In this document: positions 11,520-23,250 of the stretch, piece after piece
Layout of the letters: the number at the start of each line of letters is the position of its first letter
Numbering within the stretch: the first letter of the stretch is position 1
Assembly (NCBI GenBank): GCA_963682025.1
Contig: OY821521.1
Span: 98,020,854-98,084,853 of the forward strand
Reading direction: 5' to 3'
Source: Cordilura impudica
Taxonomy: Eukaryota; Arthropoda; Insecta; Diptera; Scathophagidae
Length of the DNA stretch: 64,000 bases
Position numbers and translations under genes: made by a program
The notes under the pieces: model-generated
The model's input: only the letters and a program-made list of their open reading frames with translations
The model's database searches: none
What the model was told of the DNA's origin: nothing

Positions 11520-11835
11520 ACACATACAAAAATAAAAAATGTTATTTTCAATCTTTATTTTAAGTTAGAAATTAAACAGGATCAAGATCAAATGTTTTTA
11601 CTGTAAATAAAGTCAAAAGCATTGGAATATTTGTTTCAAAAATTGATCTATATTCTGCATGACGGGTTATACAGCTATTTCGGGTCAAGCCACCAACCCT
11701 CAGTAGTAGATCGGTTGTTTGGTAAAAGGTTAAGTTCATATACCTTCGCTCAAACCAAACCAATGAGAATCCAAGCAAAGAGTTATACTATTTAAGCTTT
11801 TTTCCAATGTAACAAAGTATAATATAAAACTACTT
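11520..11835 (+). repeat. 300-bp interspersed repeat, copy 3
   Basis: Nearly identical to copy 2 but lacks the short block 'cttcagtaaccaaaa' after 'ccaccaaccct'. Non-coding. Confidence 0.7.
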
Positions 11836-13557
11836 TAAACAAATATTGTTGTAGTTTACAATGTGTTCTCATAATCAACGTCACATACGTACGTTATGAG
11901 TACCATGGACATTGTGAGTACCGAGTTTCATATCGTTAAGAAAACGTTATCTTTGTGTAATAATATGAGCACAGTTGCATAGCAAAAAATTATTTTAAAA
12001 TTATTGGAATCATCAGAAAATAAGCCAAAGCTTAATTGAATATATAATACCCTATTAACATATTTTTTTTATTAATAGAATAATTTTCTTATATAAAATT
12101 CTATTAATACAATGCTATATATAATTACTTAATTTATTTTGTAAATTTAAAAATAAAGTTCAAGAAAAATAAATTTACAAAATCCACGTTGCTTACTGAT
12201 ATAATTGTCATTAAAAATTATTTATTTAATTTTTTATCCATTACTGGGTGAATTAATAAGTCTTTTACTTATCAGAAGATAACTATTGAGCTTTTAAAGA
12301 TATCAAGCTTTGCAACAAATAAAAATATTGCATAAAAGTGGTGTGAAGATATTGGAGTTGGTCAAAATTTCCTTTCTTTTGAGTACCCTCACTTAATATT
12401 TAGAAACAGCTGCAATTTTCTGCTCGAATTTTTATCCTAGGTGCTTTTGAAAGATTTTAAGTTGGAATTGCTAAATTAAAATTGTCCACACAAAAAGGAT
12501 TATCCTCAAAATTTTTATATCGCCTAAAATTTGTTGTTTTTTTTTAATTCACGATATACAAAATTTTGAATGATTCAAACAAGTCTGTTTAAAGTGCTCA
12601 AAGACAAGTTAAACGATAAGAAGGGTGTATTATTTCGAACTGTAGTTTTATGAACGTCCTTTGAGAATGTTATTTTAGAAGGTCCCAATAGCAATAACAT
12701 CTGAACCACAATAGCCTCAACGTTTTAACATTAAGTCACAAAAAAACATTTCAAATTTATTTTCTAAAACGCAATAACTTCTTTAATGTACAAATTCTAA
12801 AGAACATACGACGCACAACATGTTTTAGGATCACTAAATAAGAAAAAAATATAATCGATCAAGCAGAAAATTGTAGAACTATACCTCCATGAAGAAATCA
12901 ACAAAGTATTTTAATACTCTTAATAAACTCAAATCAATCTTTTGTAATTGCAACTATTGCGCAGCAAACTCTAATGGAATCGAACCCATTAACACAATTT
13001 CTATTAAGTGTGTGAACATTTTCAAAGTATAACAATAAAAAAAAAACGACAATGACATCAAAAACAAAACATCTTTAACTCGTATATAAGTATGTATTAG
13101 TTTTGAAAGAGACTTAAGAGTTTGAAAAAAATACTCGTATGCACAACATTGTCATAATCGACTTATATAGCAAGGTTTAGAAAATACACACAACAAACAC
13201 ACAATGTTCTGTCCTAAAGCAGCCAAACAATATTTTTATTTTCATATCAACTATGTTTGTTTCTAAATTTTGAACGGTGCCGAACGCAATCATGACTGTT
13301 TTTCGTTTTAATATTTCGTTAACTACACGAACATTTTTTTATCACGTATTTTTTTTTCGAACACACATAAACCACACAGATTCAAGTGTATCTTTATTTT
13401 TAGTTCGTCTTCTTGCACGTGTACTGCTAAAAAACAGAACATATTTTTGAACGCGTACATCTAACAATTAAAACATTATCCACTCGCGATCGGAAAAAAC
13501 GAAACTAAGTCATAAACAACATAAAGAGTTTCTCTGTTTTCTAATTTATTACTATCT
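11836..13557. other. Low-repeat region, no gene recognised
   Basis: AT-rich sequence with no supported ORF. The segment 13150-13500 is less repetitive than its surroundings (contains cacgtgtactgct and several hexamers resembling untranslated or promoter DNA) and could hold an upstream non-coding exon or control region of the minus-strand host gene; this is only a suggestion. Confidence 0.35.
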
Positions 13558-14327
13558 ATATACCCTATACCACTATGTGGTTTGGGTATAATGACTTTGT
13601 GCTGCTGTTTGTAACAACCAAAAATATTTGACCTAGACCCATCTTTAATTATACCGATCGAATCAGAATCACTTTCTGAGTTGATTTAACAATGTCCGTC
13701 CGTCTGTGTGTCCATGTAAAGCTTGTAATCAAACTGCAGGTCGCAAATATGAATGTATTTTGATGAAATTTGGTATATAAGCTTTTATTGGCCATGGGAT
13801 GAACGCTATTGAAATTGGTGACAATCGGTCCATGTTCAGACCTAGCCCCCATACAAATTACCCATATGAAATCGACATAAATTGCCATAAGATCCAAATT
13901 GTCATATAGATCTTACTCAAATTGGGTTTGTGTGCGTTCATTACATCCACTAATGAGTAGTCCAAAAATGATCCCTTTGACCCCATATAGAGCTGTTTCC
14001 CGATCTTCAGTTAAATCTATTAAAAAACAAAAATATTGCACTGATTCTCCTCAAATTTTGTTTGTACATATTTTTGCAAAATACAAGAGACTTTACCAAA
14101 CATGATCAGGATCGGTCCATTTTTGGACCTAGTCCCTTTACAGATATAGCATCCGATATGAACTTTTTCATATCTGCAGCCAAAAAAATTAATAAAAATC
14201 GCACTCAAATTTGGTTTATGCTTATTTTCTATATCGAAGTAGTTGGACCGAAAGATAGGGTCTCTAAACCATGGTATAGGGTATCATATAGTCGGTCTAG
14301 ACCGACTATAATTTTCTTACTTGTTTT
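13558..14327 (+). mobile_element. Helentron-like repeat (HINE), copy D, full length
   Basis: This is the cleanest reference copy. 5' end TATACCCTATACCACTATG; hairpin 'cgaatcagaatcactttctg'; a reduced GTCC microsatellite at 13694; 3' subterminal TGGTATAGGGTATC; perfect palindrome TAGTCGGTCTAGACCGACTA at about 14289-14308; tail ATTTTCTTACTTGTTTT. The inverted pair ATACCCTATACCA / TGGTATAGGGTAT near the two ends fits the subterminal inverted repeats described for Helentron-associated elements. ORFs at 13649 (-), 13899, 14020 (-) and 14062 are repeat sequence read by chance and recur in other copies. Confidence 0.8.
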
Positions 14328-14437
14328 ATATTATTTTTTTTTATTTTTATTATTATCTTTTTATTTTTTTATAACTGATAATGAATTATTTTAGATTTTA
14401 TTAATAAATTTGCTTGAAACAATTGTTGTCGTTATTA

Positions 14438-15128
14438 TAGGGGTGTTTCAAATTTTCCGAATTTACATTATATATTACAAAAATCCCATTTTTCTCGAAA
14501 TCCGCAAAAATAAAATCATTGTTAAAAAAATCCTAGCCTAGGGATTTACTTCAAAATGCACATAGTTAATCTATTACATGTATGTAACAAATCCTTTAAC
14601 TGCCAGATCCATTTTTTTAAATTTTGTTTAAGAAAATTTTTTTTAACTTGAAAGGAGTTTTTAAAATTTTATCAAAAAAATTTCATATTCTCGGTCTCAA
14701 TGCGCAATAGGTTAACAACGTGGTAATAAAACAATTCTTCATATCTTTAGTCAATGTCTCAAAGTTGAAAAAAACCCATCAAATTTCATGACCTAGTTTT
14801 TTTGGCACAAAAGTGGTCTGGGGTATTTGCTATTTTTTGGCGAGTTTTTATTCGATTTTGAATTTTTATAGCTTCTTGAAAAGGTAATTTAATACTGATC
14901 CCGAATTGTATAACAATTTGTATAGAACGAAATTTTCGTAAAATCTGAAAAAAAAGTCTTATTTTCCCCATATAAACACTATTGAAATTTTCAATCGCGT
15001 TGAGCCACATCTAAATGTTTTTTGATTGGCCTAAAACTTTGTATATATCAATTTTTTGCTATTCGCATATTTCTAGGGGGTGCGACCGAGAGTTTAAACA
15101 CTTTTTTTTATTAAGGGCCACCCTAATG
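14438..15128 (+). repeat. TIR repeat family W, near full length
   Basis: Begins TAGGGGTGTTTCAAATTTTC and ends AAGGGCCACCCTA, giving a short inverted TAGGGTGG-type end. Internal blocks ('tttctcgaaatccgcaaaaa', 'ggcacaaaagtggtctgggg') recur at 23862-24590 in the same orientation. Non-coding; a non-autonomous DNA transposon is the simplest reading. Confidence 0.55.
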
Positions 15129-16685
15129 GACACACATGCAAACTTTAAAATAATTCTGAGTTAATCAGTATAATTAAAGGTGGGTTTTCAGTGCATTTCA
15201 TAATGTAATATCCCAATACTTGAGTTTTATAATTTTTAATTTAAAGGAAATACAAATTGTTAAGTTATCTAAAAATTATTCACAAGACTATTTACTAGAT
15301 ATGGTTTTCATTTTGTTACATTTGGGTATACTTGTAACAGAGTGAAGAAATTATGTTGTGTTGCGCATTTATTGTAACATAAAACTAATAAATTAATATG
15401 TTTAATGTGAAAATCAATTAATGGAAATTGCAAATTAAGCGCAAAAACAAATTTTGAAAAGTACATGCCAAAAATTTAAAAATTGCGAAAACATATTTTA
15501 TTGCATTTTAATTATTGCATTTTCTACGCATATCAGATCCTGGTTTTTAGTAATGTATCAATCAAACTCATAAAATTTGTATACGCTGTTTTATTACCTT
15601 GAGCTACGATCACCAGTAAATGTGAAAAATATTTGCCAACTCTATATTAAATGAAGGTATGTTCATATATGTAAATGTAAAATTAATGTTTAATTGAATA
15701 TATGACTCTTTAGTTGCATTAAGCCAGGGACATGTTTTAGATAAAACTTTATTCGAAAGTTATTTTGGTAAAACTAAATATTTAAATATAAAAGAAAACT
15801 TATAACAATAATAATAATAACTTTTTAGTTATTTTGTTTATAATCAATCTATAGAAGATAAAGTTTCGATTAACTTATATAATATAATTTCATTAAAAAT
15901 ACCAGCAATAATCTATTATTTATATGTTTATGACATCAAAAACTTCTGACTATAAATGTAATTTTGGCAGAGCTTCAGATAATACGCGTACCAGTCATTT
16001 TGACTTAGAAAATGTTTCATGCAAAGTAAGGTGTACGCGCGAAAAAACTAAAACACACAGTTTCACTTGTAAAAGTTTACTTGTTTAAAATTATTTAATT
16101 ATTTTAATAATGTATGCCTTGCAAATATTAACAATATTAAATAAGTATTTTATGTTAAAATGGATTGTGAAGGAAAAATATGTGAAAAAAATTATTCGAA
16201 TTTTCAATAAAAATACAAAACTGGCTTTTGAATAACCACTTATGAGACAACAGTTGCTCGCCAAACGGTTTTCCGGGTTAAAAAAATTAAGGGAAGTGAT
16301 AGAAAAGAGTTCTACAAGAAAAAATCGAATATTGCGGGAAATAGTATTAAAACTTCCAGGTACCGGAATGAAACTTTGAGAAGAATATCGAGGCAAAAAA
16401 AGCGTCTTTAGCACGCTTAAACGTAATTTCATTAAAAAGTATTAATGCTGCATTATGGTCGATGAAATATACACTTGCTAGAAAATGTATCCGTACACCT
16501 AAAATTAAAACTGTCATACTGTGAAAACAAAATAATTAACTAAGCTGAATTATTTTGTTTAAATAAGTTATTGAGCTACTTATTAATTTTTTAAATTTAT
16601 TTAAGGTTTATTGCTTTTATCAAATTTTATGTAAGTAAAAAACGTAAAAAAGGAAAAATCTAAGAAAATTGTTCGTAAAATCAAA
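15129..16685. other. AT-rich DNA; one unidentified open stretch
   Basis: A degenerate HINE hairpin piece may lie at 15150-15190 ('ttctgagttaatcagtataa'). The open frame 16091-16432 (-) and the opposite strand show no family motif that I can name. Otherwise nothing recognised. Confidence 0.35.
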
Positions 16686-17470
16686 ATATTAGTACAATCC
16701 AATATTACTCAACTTAGCAACTTGTAGGATATCCTTTGTACTTTAGAGCCTCTTTGAGGCGATTTAGCATCAAGTTAGCCAACTTCAAATAATCCTATTT
16801 ACATATTTTACCCAACTCTTCTAAAACAATACTTTTGAGGTTATTTTTTGCTGACAAGTTCTGAGTTCCAGTAAATCTCATAATTGTTCTATATGATTAA
16901 GATCGGGTGATTGGGGTTATGCTTTCAATTCAATTTTTGGTATTGTATTTCTTGATCATCATCCACAATTCTTCTGCAATGCGCTTTGTTTTAAAATAAT
17001 TATATATCCAATTTGATCCATTATAGACACAATAAATACCAGTTTAATGACCATGTTGCCCGACAGACAATCCTAAACCACCGTACGTTATCTTCCATTG
17101 ACATCGGAAATGAATGGCTTTCGACAAGCTACACGACCATGGTAGTCAGATTTTTGTTATGCTTTTGCGAACTTTATCTTCATGGATGTCTTTACCGAAG
17201 AATTTTTTATTTTAGAACTAATTTTTAAAGCAGTAGCTTTATGATTTTGTTCTACTGACGCCAAAATAGTTCGCTGTTAACGCTGTGAGTTTGAAGGGGC
17301 AACCATATCGAGGTTTTTGGAAAAATTGAATTGGTGGACTTGTACTTTAGAACTAGGTACTGAACTGTGGAGCAGCATCTACCTATAATCCGAGCTTTTT
17401 CACGAAGCGATTTACCCTCTATTCTAAGCTTAGGATAATTTTTCTCTCGTGAGCAAAATGTAGTTCCAAA
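16686..17470 (-). pseudogene. Tc1-like transposase relic
   Basis: Read on the minus strand from about 17460, a clear N-terminal DNA-binding region is visible: LRIEGKSLREKARIIGRCCS followed by TVQYLVLKYKSTNSI, the paired helix-turn-helix of Tc1 transposases. After a shift, KATALKISSKIKNSSVKTSM and HGRVACRKPFISDVNGR match the next conserved part of the family. Towards 16700 the text LDAKSPQRGSKVQRISYK resembles the usual C-terminus. The catalytic DDE centre is not readable; frameshifts and stops are frequent. This is a dead copy of a cut-and-paste transposon. The plus-strand ORF at 17013-17228 is a shadow of this relic. Confidence 0.65.
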
Positions 17471-17644
17471 AGAAATATAATTAAGTCAAATCAACCTCAT
17501 TGGCACAAGTTTGTGTCCTATTAAAATAAAACCGATTTAACAGACCTATGTCGATGCCTAATTCGTGGGATTCCCATAATTATAAATGTACGAATAATTT
17601 TTCTGGTGCATACAGTTGCCATATTGCGTTTTTTGCACTATAAA

Positions 17645-18542
17645 GGCCTGTATGCAGCTTGCTAAGGAATCAAAAACTCCATATAAAACAAGTAAGAAAA
17701 TTATAGTCGGTCTAGACCGACTATACGATACCCTATACCATGCGTTTAGAAACTCTATCTCTTAGGCCCAACTAACAGGATACAGAAAATAAGCAAAAAC
17801 CAAATTTGAGTGGGATTTTTATTAATTTTTTTGGCTGCAGATATGAAAAAGTTCATATCGGATCATATATCTATATGGGGACTAGGTCCAAAAATGGACC
17901 GATCCTGATCATGTTTGGTAAAGTCTCTTTTATTTTACAAAAATATATACAAACAAAATTTGAGAAGAATCAGTGCAATATTTTTGTTTTTTAATTGATT
18001 TAAGTGAAGATCGGGAAGCACATGGTGGTATAGGGTATAAAAACGCTTCAGAAATGCTTAAGGAATTTTTCTATCAAAAAATTTCTGTTGATAGTCTGCA
18101 GCTTTTTAAAAAAGTAGTATTGGTTTTACTACTTTTTTTGAAGTAAATTAAGTTAGGCGACCCAGGCTTTGAGCAGGAATATCAAATTTTTCGTTCTTTC
18201 TGAACGGAATTTTGACAGGAGAGGTAAGCATAAACAAAATGTAATATGCTAAAAAAAATTAAAAGTTATTTTTCAGTTGCAAACATGGAAAAAAACGAAC
18301 AAATTTCGACAAAGAAAAACAAGAAGCGGATGGGTAATTTTGATACTGAGCTTAAAAAGCGTTTAGCAGGCCAAATAAAGCAGAACCGAAGAATTGATTT
18401 GTTTTCAATTTCATAATTCCTAATAATTGACAGAAAACAGCTGATTGCTAGCGTTGCACTGAAAGGTACTTTTGTGCTTTTTTTTCTTTAAGAAATATAT
18501 GAAAATTTTCTGTTAAGATTCCTTAACAAGCTGCGTACAGCT
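17645..18542. mobile_element. Non-autonomous TIR element carrying a HINE
   Basis: CTGTATGCAGCTTGCTAAGG near 17648 is matched in reverse by CCTTAACAAGCTGCGTACAG near 18523, giving about 24-bp imperfect inverted ends ~890 bp apart. A HINE (17685-18042) is inserted just inside the left end. A short plus-strand ORF at 18286 (MEKNEQISTKKNKKRMGNFD...) is lysine-rich and ends after 42 codons; it may be the remains of a transposase N-terminus. No obvious target-site duplication. Confidence 0.5.
17685..18042 (-). mobile_element. Helentron-like repeat (HINE), copy E, internally deleted
   Basis: Both termini are present in reverse (ACAAGTAAGAAAATTATAGT, palindrome AGTCGGTCTAGACCGACT, GATACCCTATACCA, and finally TGGTATAGGGTATAAAAAC), but the middle with the hairpin and microsatellite is missing, leaving about 358 bp. 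Such a deletion derivative with both ends retained could still be mobilised in trans. Confidence 0.7.
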
Positions 18543-20155
18543 CTTAAACAAAAAAGTTTAAGTAGAAACTTTCCAAGAAAAATTCGAAATGTACCAATGA
18601 TAAGAAGCTCCTAATTCAAAATATTTTATTAAAATTTTTATTAATAATTAAAATTTTCATCTTTAAGAGTACGAATCATTTTGCTAGTAAGTTTACGTGC
18701 TTGATGATTTTCAGAGCTGCCAGAAGTAGATTTTTATGTATGTAGCCGACACTAGAAGGAATATCCGTGAACAATTTAAGACAGTTCGTATATGATACGA
18801 TTCGGGTACGATTGTACATTATAAATCAGCATGAAGTATCTATGCTTTTTTTTTTTGACGTGATATTGAATCAGCTGTTGAATTGTAAAAAAAAAAATAC
18901 AAATCCACCCAACTGCCCAAATCTAGGGTTCATATTCTTGAAAAAAAAGAATAATTAAGAGCACAAAGCATGTCGCCAACAATTCTACACTTTTTGTTCA
19001 GCAAATGTTCTGTGTCCAGCAAAAGGATCACTAAAAGTACTCAAATGGGAGGTATTAAAAATTATAATTTTTAATTCAAATAAGTTATTCTGCAAACTAA
19101 TTTATAATAACATTCCCATCAATTAGTTCTAATATTTATTAAAATCGGTTAATTCATTTAAAAGATATTTCGATTTATTTATGTTACAATTTAAAAAAGA
19201 AACCAATTTTTTCAGAAGGAAAAATTATAAACAGAAGATGCATCCACTCTTTCTGTCAATAAGCTGTTTCGCCAAACTAGTTTTTTCTATGATCTTTTTT
19301 ATCTTATGTAATTTAAATTTAATCAGTCAAGTTTTAAAACATGTTTCCGAAAAATTATCAGTAGCAGTTCCTTTTAAGAGCTTGTCATATTTTGTCATCA
19401 AATCTTTAGGAATAAAGAAAATCATATTGTTGTACTTGAGTTATAAAAAATGGTACGTGAATCCAGGATGCATTTAGACTAATAGTTTTTGGAAAGCTAC
19501 TTCTACTCATACAAATAAACTGAAACTTAATTTGATCCTTAAACTTTTGAATGCACTAACAGAATTTAAAAATATAACTAATGAAAAATGTAACACTTTT
19601 CACTATCTCTCTTTGTGACCCCCGATATCGTGCATATGTATTAATTCGTATTTATTTGAGGAGGTTGGGGAACTGAGGGGCATTAGGACTTGGAGTATGT
19701 AACGAGTAAGATTCCAAATTGGAGGAACAATTTCCAATCGACTGTGGAAGATTCTCAAATCTCAGCAGATGATAATGACTATATGTTGTCATGTAAACCA
19801 CATTGACATTGAGTAATTGGCCACACTAAACATTCCCAGATTTAATGAAAATTTGTAGAACTACCCTGACATTTTGATAGTAATTTTTTATATAATACTA
19901 TGTTCATTATTAATAATTTCTTTTTAAAATAATCTATTTGTAAAAATAGAATATAATGACTAATAAATAAATACCATAATCCCATGTGTAATCCCTTTAA
20001 TGTTTTTGTAGATTATAAAGTGGGACTGGCAAGTAGAGGGGCTAACTTGCACATTTTTGTTCTCGTTATAAAATTTATTTCCTATTTGTTATACAAGTTT
20101 TTCGGCCCCTTTGTTATGATAAGTGTTAGGTTTTGATATATTTTATTTTGGTAAA
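18543..20155. other. AT-rich DNA without recognised genes
   Basis: The open stretch 19181-19477 has an unremarkable, hydrophobic and Lys-rich translation and no family motif; I do not support it as a gene. No repeat of the window's other families was recognised here. Confidence 0.4.
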
Positions 20156-20487
20156 TTTATATATACCACTCCGTAGTCAGAGTATATTGAGTTTGTGCTG
20201 ATATTTGTAACTACCAAAAATATTTGACCTTTTAGTATACCAATCGACTCAGAATCATTTTCTGATTTAGCAATGTCCGTTCGTTCGTCCGTCCGTCATA
20301 CTGTGTGTTTATTTAATGAACTTTTGTATATAAGTTTTCGCCGACCATAGCATAAACAGTATTTAAATTGCAGCATTTTGAGACGTATTAAATTGTTAGA
20401 AGATCCTAATTATTATATAGATGTCGGTCAAGTTAGGTTTCTTAAATCCAATTAATTAGTACTACCGTGTAAGAACATTTTTCTATA
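20156..20487 (+). mobile_element. Helentron-like repeat (HINE), copy F, left half
   Basis: Shows 'ataccactccgtagtcagag', 'aactaccaaaaatatttgac', the hairpin start 'caatcgactcagaatcattt' and a (GTCC/GTTC)n run at 20277-20298. It stops at the Helitron start at 20488 and continues at 22361. Confidence 0.65.
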
Positions 20488-22360
20488 TCTATCTATATAT
20501 ATAAAATTGAATGTGTGTTTGTTTATTTGTTTGTTTGTTTGTTTGTGTGTACCTTATAGGAGACCAAACCTCTGGATCGATCTTCCTGAAATTTTCACAT
20601 AATTTAACTGGGACTCTGGCATGATTAATAGGGTACTTTTTTTTTTGACCACGCCCACTTTTACGCCCACTTTTTTAAAATTATGTAATTGCTCCCATAT
20701 AGTTTTTAACAGATTTACTTCAAATTGTATACACATTATACTCCAGGCGAGGTAGAAATAAACATTTCTTACGCCACGCCCCCTTTCACGCCCCTTTTCA
20801 CGCCAAATTTTGTTTGAAAGTTTTAAACTTTTTTTCTCTGTACAAATTTGTTCCTTCCAACGGATTTTTTTATTTGGTAGTATATTGCTCTTAATACTGT
20901 TAACGTCGCCATATAACTATGAACCACGCCCATTTCACCGCCCCCTTTTTTTTACTTATACCACTAACAATGTTTGCTATACAAAATAATTTTTTTGTAA
21001 TATGTATTTATCTAAAGTTTTATACACTTTTTATCTACAGGTAAGGTAGCCATACATTTTTTTATTACCAAGTCCCCCTTTTTCGCCCCATTTTACCTTA
21101 AATCATAATTAATCTGCTTTCAATCTATCTATATATATAAAAATGAATGTGTGTTTGTTTGTGCTTTATAGGAGGCCAAACCAAAGAACCGATCTTCCTG
21201 AAATTTTCAGAGCGTGTTACTGTGACTCTGGAAGGAATAATATGCTATATAAATTTTTGATTGGACAAAGGGGCGGTGCCACGCCCATATAACCCAAAAT
21301 TTGAAAAAGTCATATCACGGGAATTTTTTTACCTACAGCAGTCATATTTGGTACATATGGTATTAGCATGAATAGAAATACATACAAGAAGAAAAGTGGG
21401 CGGGACCACGCCCCTTTGTAGAAAAATAAAAAATCGTAATATCTTCTAAACTACTGGAAGGATCGTCATGAAATTTTCACAAAAGGATATTTTTGCGAAA
21501 TAATAAGACCTTAGTTATATAAAGTTGTTAGTGGGCAAAGGGGCGTGGCGTATATATAAAAACGTTGATGCATTTGATTGTAACGAATGATCTCCGGAAC
21601 CATAAGAGCTGTCGAGGTAGGATTTCCAGCATAGGTTCGGTTCGAGCTCTTCTGTGTTTTTTTTTAGTTTTAACCCTCTAGCTGGCGTTGGGGTCAAGTT
21701 AAAAACAAAAATTTTTACTTTCAGCGCGATTTGACTGCAATTCAGAATGAACGTATGTTTCGTCATAAGAAATTTTTGTATGTATAAATGGACCCGATAG
21801 GTGGCGCTGGGTAAAGTTATTTCGAATGTTCTTATTTATGGTGTGATTTTAATGAAACTAAGAATGTACATATATGTATGTTAGAAACATTTTTTTATTG
21901 GACCCGGTAGATGGCGCTGTCGTTCGAAAAATAATGAGTTGTCAGGTTTATATAAATTTTAATAAATAAACTCACCAACGTTTTTATATATAAAAATTCT
22001 AACGAAAAAGAAGGAAAAAGCCGCTACATTATTGCATGGTGGTCGCACAGCTCATTCAGCACTCAAATCACCGTTAAACGTACAAAAAAATGAGAATGCC
22101 GTCTGTAATATCAAAAAACATTCCGGTATGGCAAAAGTTCTGCAAAAATGCAGTATTTTTATTTGGGATGAATGTACCATGGCTCACAAACATTGTGATT
22201 TGATTTGATAAAAGATTTGAAAGGCAATAAAAGATTTTTTGGTGAAGCTCTCATTTTATTATCTGGAGATCTTCGTCACACATTTTATATAGGTATATAC
22301 AGATTCTAACTAAAATAAAAATTCATTGAGGGCAAAACAACGTTTGCCGGGTCCAGCTAG
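20488..22360 (+). mobile_element. Helitron with PIF1 helicase remnant, nested in HINE F
   Basis: Two consecutive Helitron 5' ends are present: TCTATCTATATATATAAAA at 20488 and again at 21124, both followed by 'atgtgtgtttgttt' and by the conserved 'aggagaccaaacc / aggaggccaaacc' and 'gatcttcctgaaattttcac' blocks seen in insect Helitrons. The 3' end is textbook: hairpin GGCAAA-ACAACG-TTTGCC (22331-22348), then GGGTCCAG and CTAG (22357-22360), followed by T. The base before the 5' TC is A, matching A|T insertion. The doubled 5' end suggests either an older truncated Helitron (20488-21123) into which a second one inserted, or an internal duplication. The protein part is badly decayed; see 22020-22290. 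Confidence 0.8.
22020..22290 (+). pseudogene. Helitron PIF1-like helicase fragment
   Basis: The plus strand reads AATLLHGGRTAHSALKSPLN, then after an Asn/Lys-rich linker KVLQKCSIFIWDECTMAHK, a stop at 22206-22208, and in another frame GNKRFFGEALILLSGDLRHT. These are the consecutive motifs of the SF1 PIF1-type helicase of Helitron Rep/Hel proteins: the region after Walker A, motif II (Walker B, WDECTM) and motif III (GDLRHT for the usual GDFRQT). Walker A itself and everything upstream, including the HUH Rep domain, is missing. The fragment lies just inside the Helitron 3' end. It is a dead remnant that identifies the parent family. Confidence 0.8.
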
Positions 22361-22567
22361 TTCCTTATATAAAGCTCATTCCCGATCATAAATCTATCAA
22401 AAATACAAAATTATTGCATATATTGTCTCAAATTTGGTTTATATATACATATATATTTTTGCGAAAAATAAGTGACTACCAAATTCGATACTGATTACTC
22501 CATTTTTCGACCTAGTCCCCAGATAAATATATCATCCATTATTAACTTTCTCATATATATAATATAT
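22361..22567 (+). mobile_element. Helentron-like repeat (HINE), copy F, right half
   Basis: Continues the HINE text exactly where the left half stops ('tccttatataaagctcattcccgatc' corresponds to the 'ccccatatagagctgtttcccgatc' region of copy D). It ends near the 'atgaactttttcatat'-type block; the 3' hairpin end is missing. Confidence 0.65.
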
Positions 22568-22574
22568 ACACATA

Positions 22575-22745
22575 TTGGAGTAGTCCTACGTTATATGGGC
22601 ATTTTTCAAATTGCGATTTTGGGGATTGGCGGTTTCCACTTTATTACCTTTTAATATAAAACTAATAAATGTGAAATTTGGGGACAATCGGATAAAGAAA
22701 AGTCACGCCGGAAATCGATTGAAAATTTCAAGACCCACAAATATG
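22575..22745 (-). repeat. Right-end fragment of family W, inverted
   Basis: This 165-bp block is the reverse of 24440-24590 ('ggggacaatcggataaagaaaag' region and 'tttggggattggcggtttcc' region). The two copies form a widely spaced inverted repeat. No coding function; the ORFs here and at 24354 are repeat text. Confidence 0.6.
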
Positions 22746-22889
22746 GATATGATATATAAAATTAATTATATTTATTTTGGTGTATTTAAGGATGATTTAG
22801 TGTGCGATTCAAATTGTTTTCTGTAATTACTTACGACTAGCAATAAATATTGCTTTTTTTTAATTTTATAATTTTATATTAGTTTTATA

Positions 22890-23250
22890 TTAGCAGATTC
22901 CAGCACTCGAAATTCGAGTGCAATTATCCAGTCAAATTTATTTTTCAACTTAGCCATTTCACAAACCAACACATTTTTGGTTTATTATTATTGTGAATGA
23001 AGATAACAAACTTATTACAAACACATTAACAAACTTAATAAACACACACATAGCATATGTGTAATTTTATGTATGTATTAGTAGCAACTTTATATGCAAT
23101 TTACTCAAAATAAAGAAAAAAAAATCTGTAAATCTGGTGAATAGCTAAAAAGAAATACCTTTCGAAAAATATACATTTGCTCAAAATCGGGATAAAACGG
23201 TAGAACAAAACATCGATAACAAAAAACGCCTAGCTTATTAATATTATAGG
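22890..23250 (-). mobile_element. Small non-autonomous Helitron, copy 2
   Basis: On the minus strand it starts (C/T)CTATAATATTAATAAGCTA and ends with the hairpin CTCGAATTTCGAG, then TGCTGGAATCTGCTAA and T. 361 bp. It is closely similar to 29505-29859 and 57643-58009. No ORF. The first base differs from the TC rule (CC here), probably a later mutation. Confidence 0.65.

Noticed and set aside
12966..12980. tRNA-like B box GGTTCGATTCC on the minus strand
   Set aside because: No A box, no cloverleaf and no acceptor stem around it; chance match in AT-rich DNA.
13649..14394. Several ORFs of 60-110 codons recurring at 950-1576, 13649-14394 and 17806-17994
   Set aside because: They are the same non-coding HINE read in different frames; the frame is not conserved between copies.
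16091..16432. 113-codon minus-strand ORF
   Set aside because: Low-complexity Phe/Ile/Ser-rich translation without motif; the opposite strand is no better.
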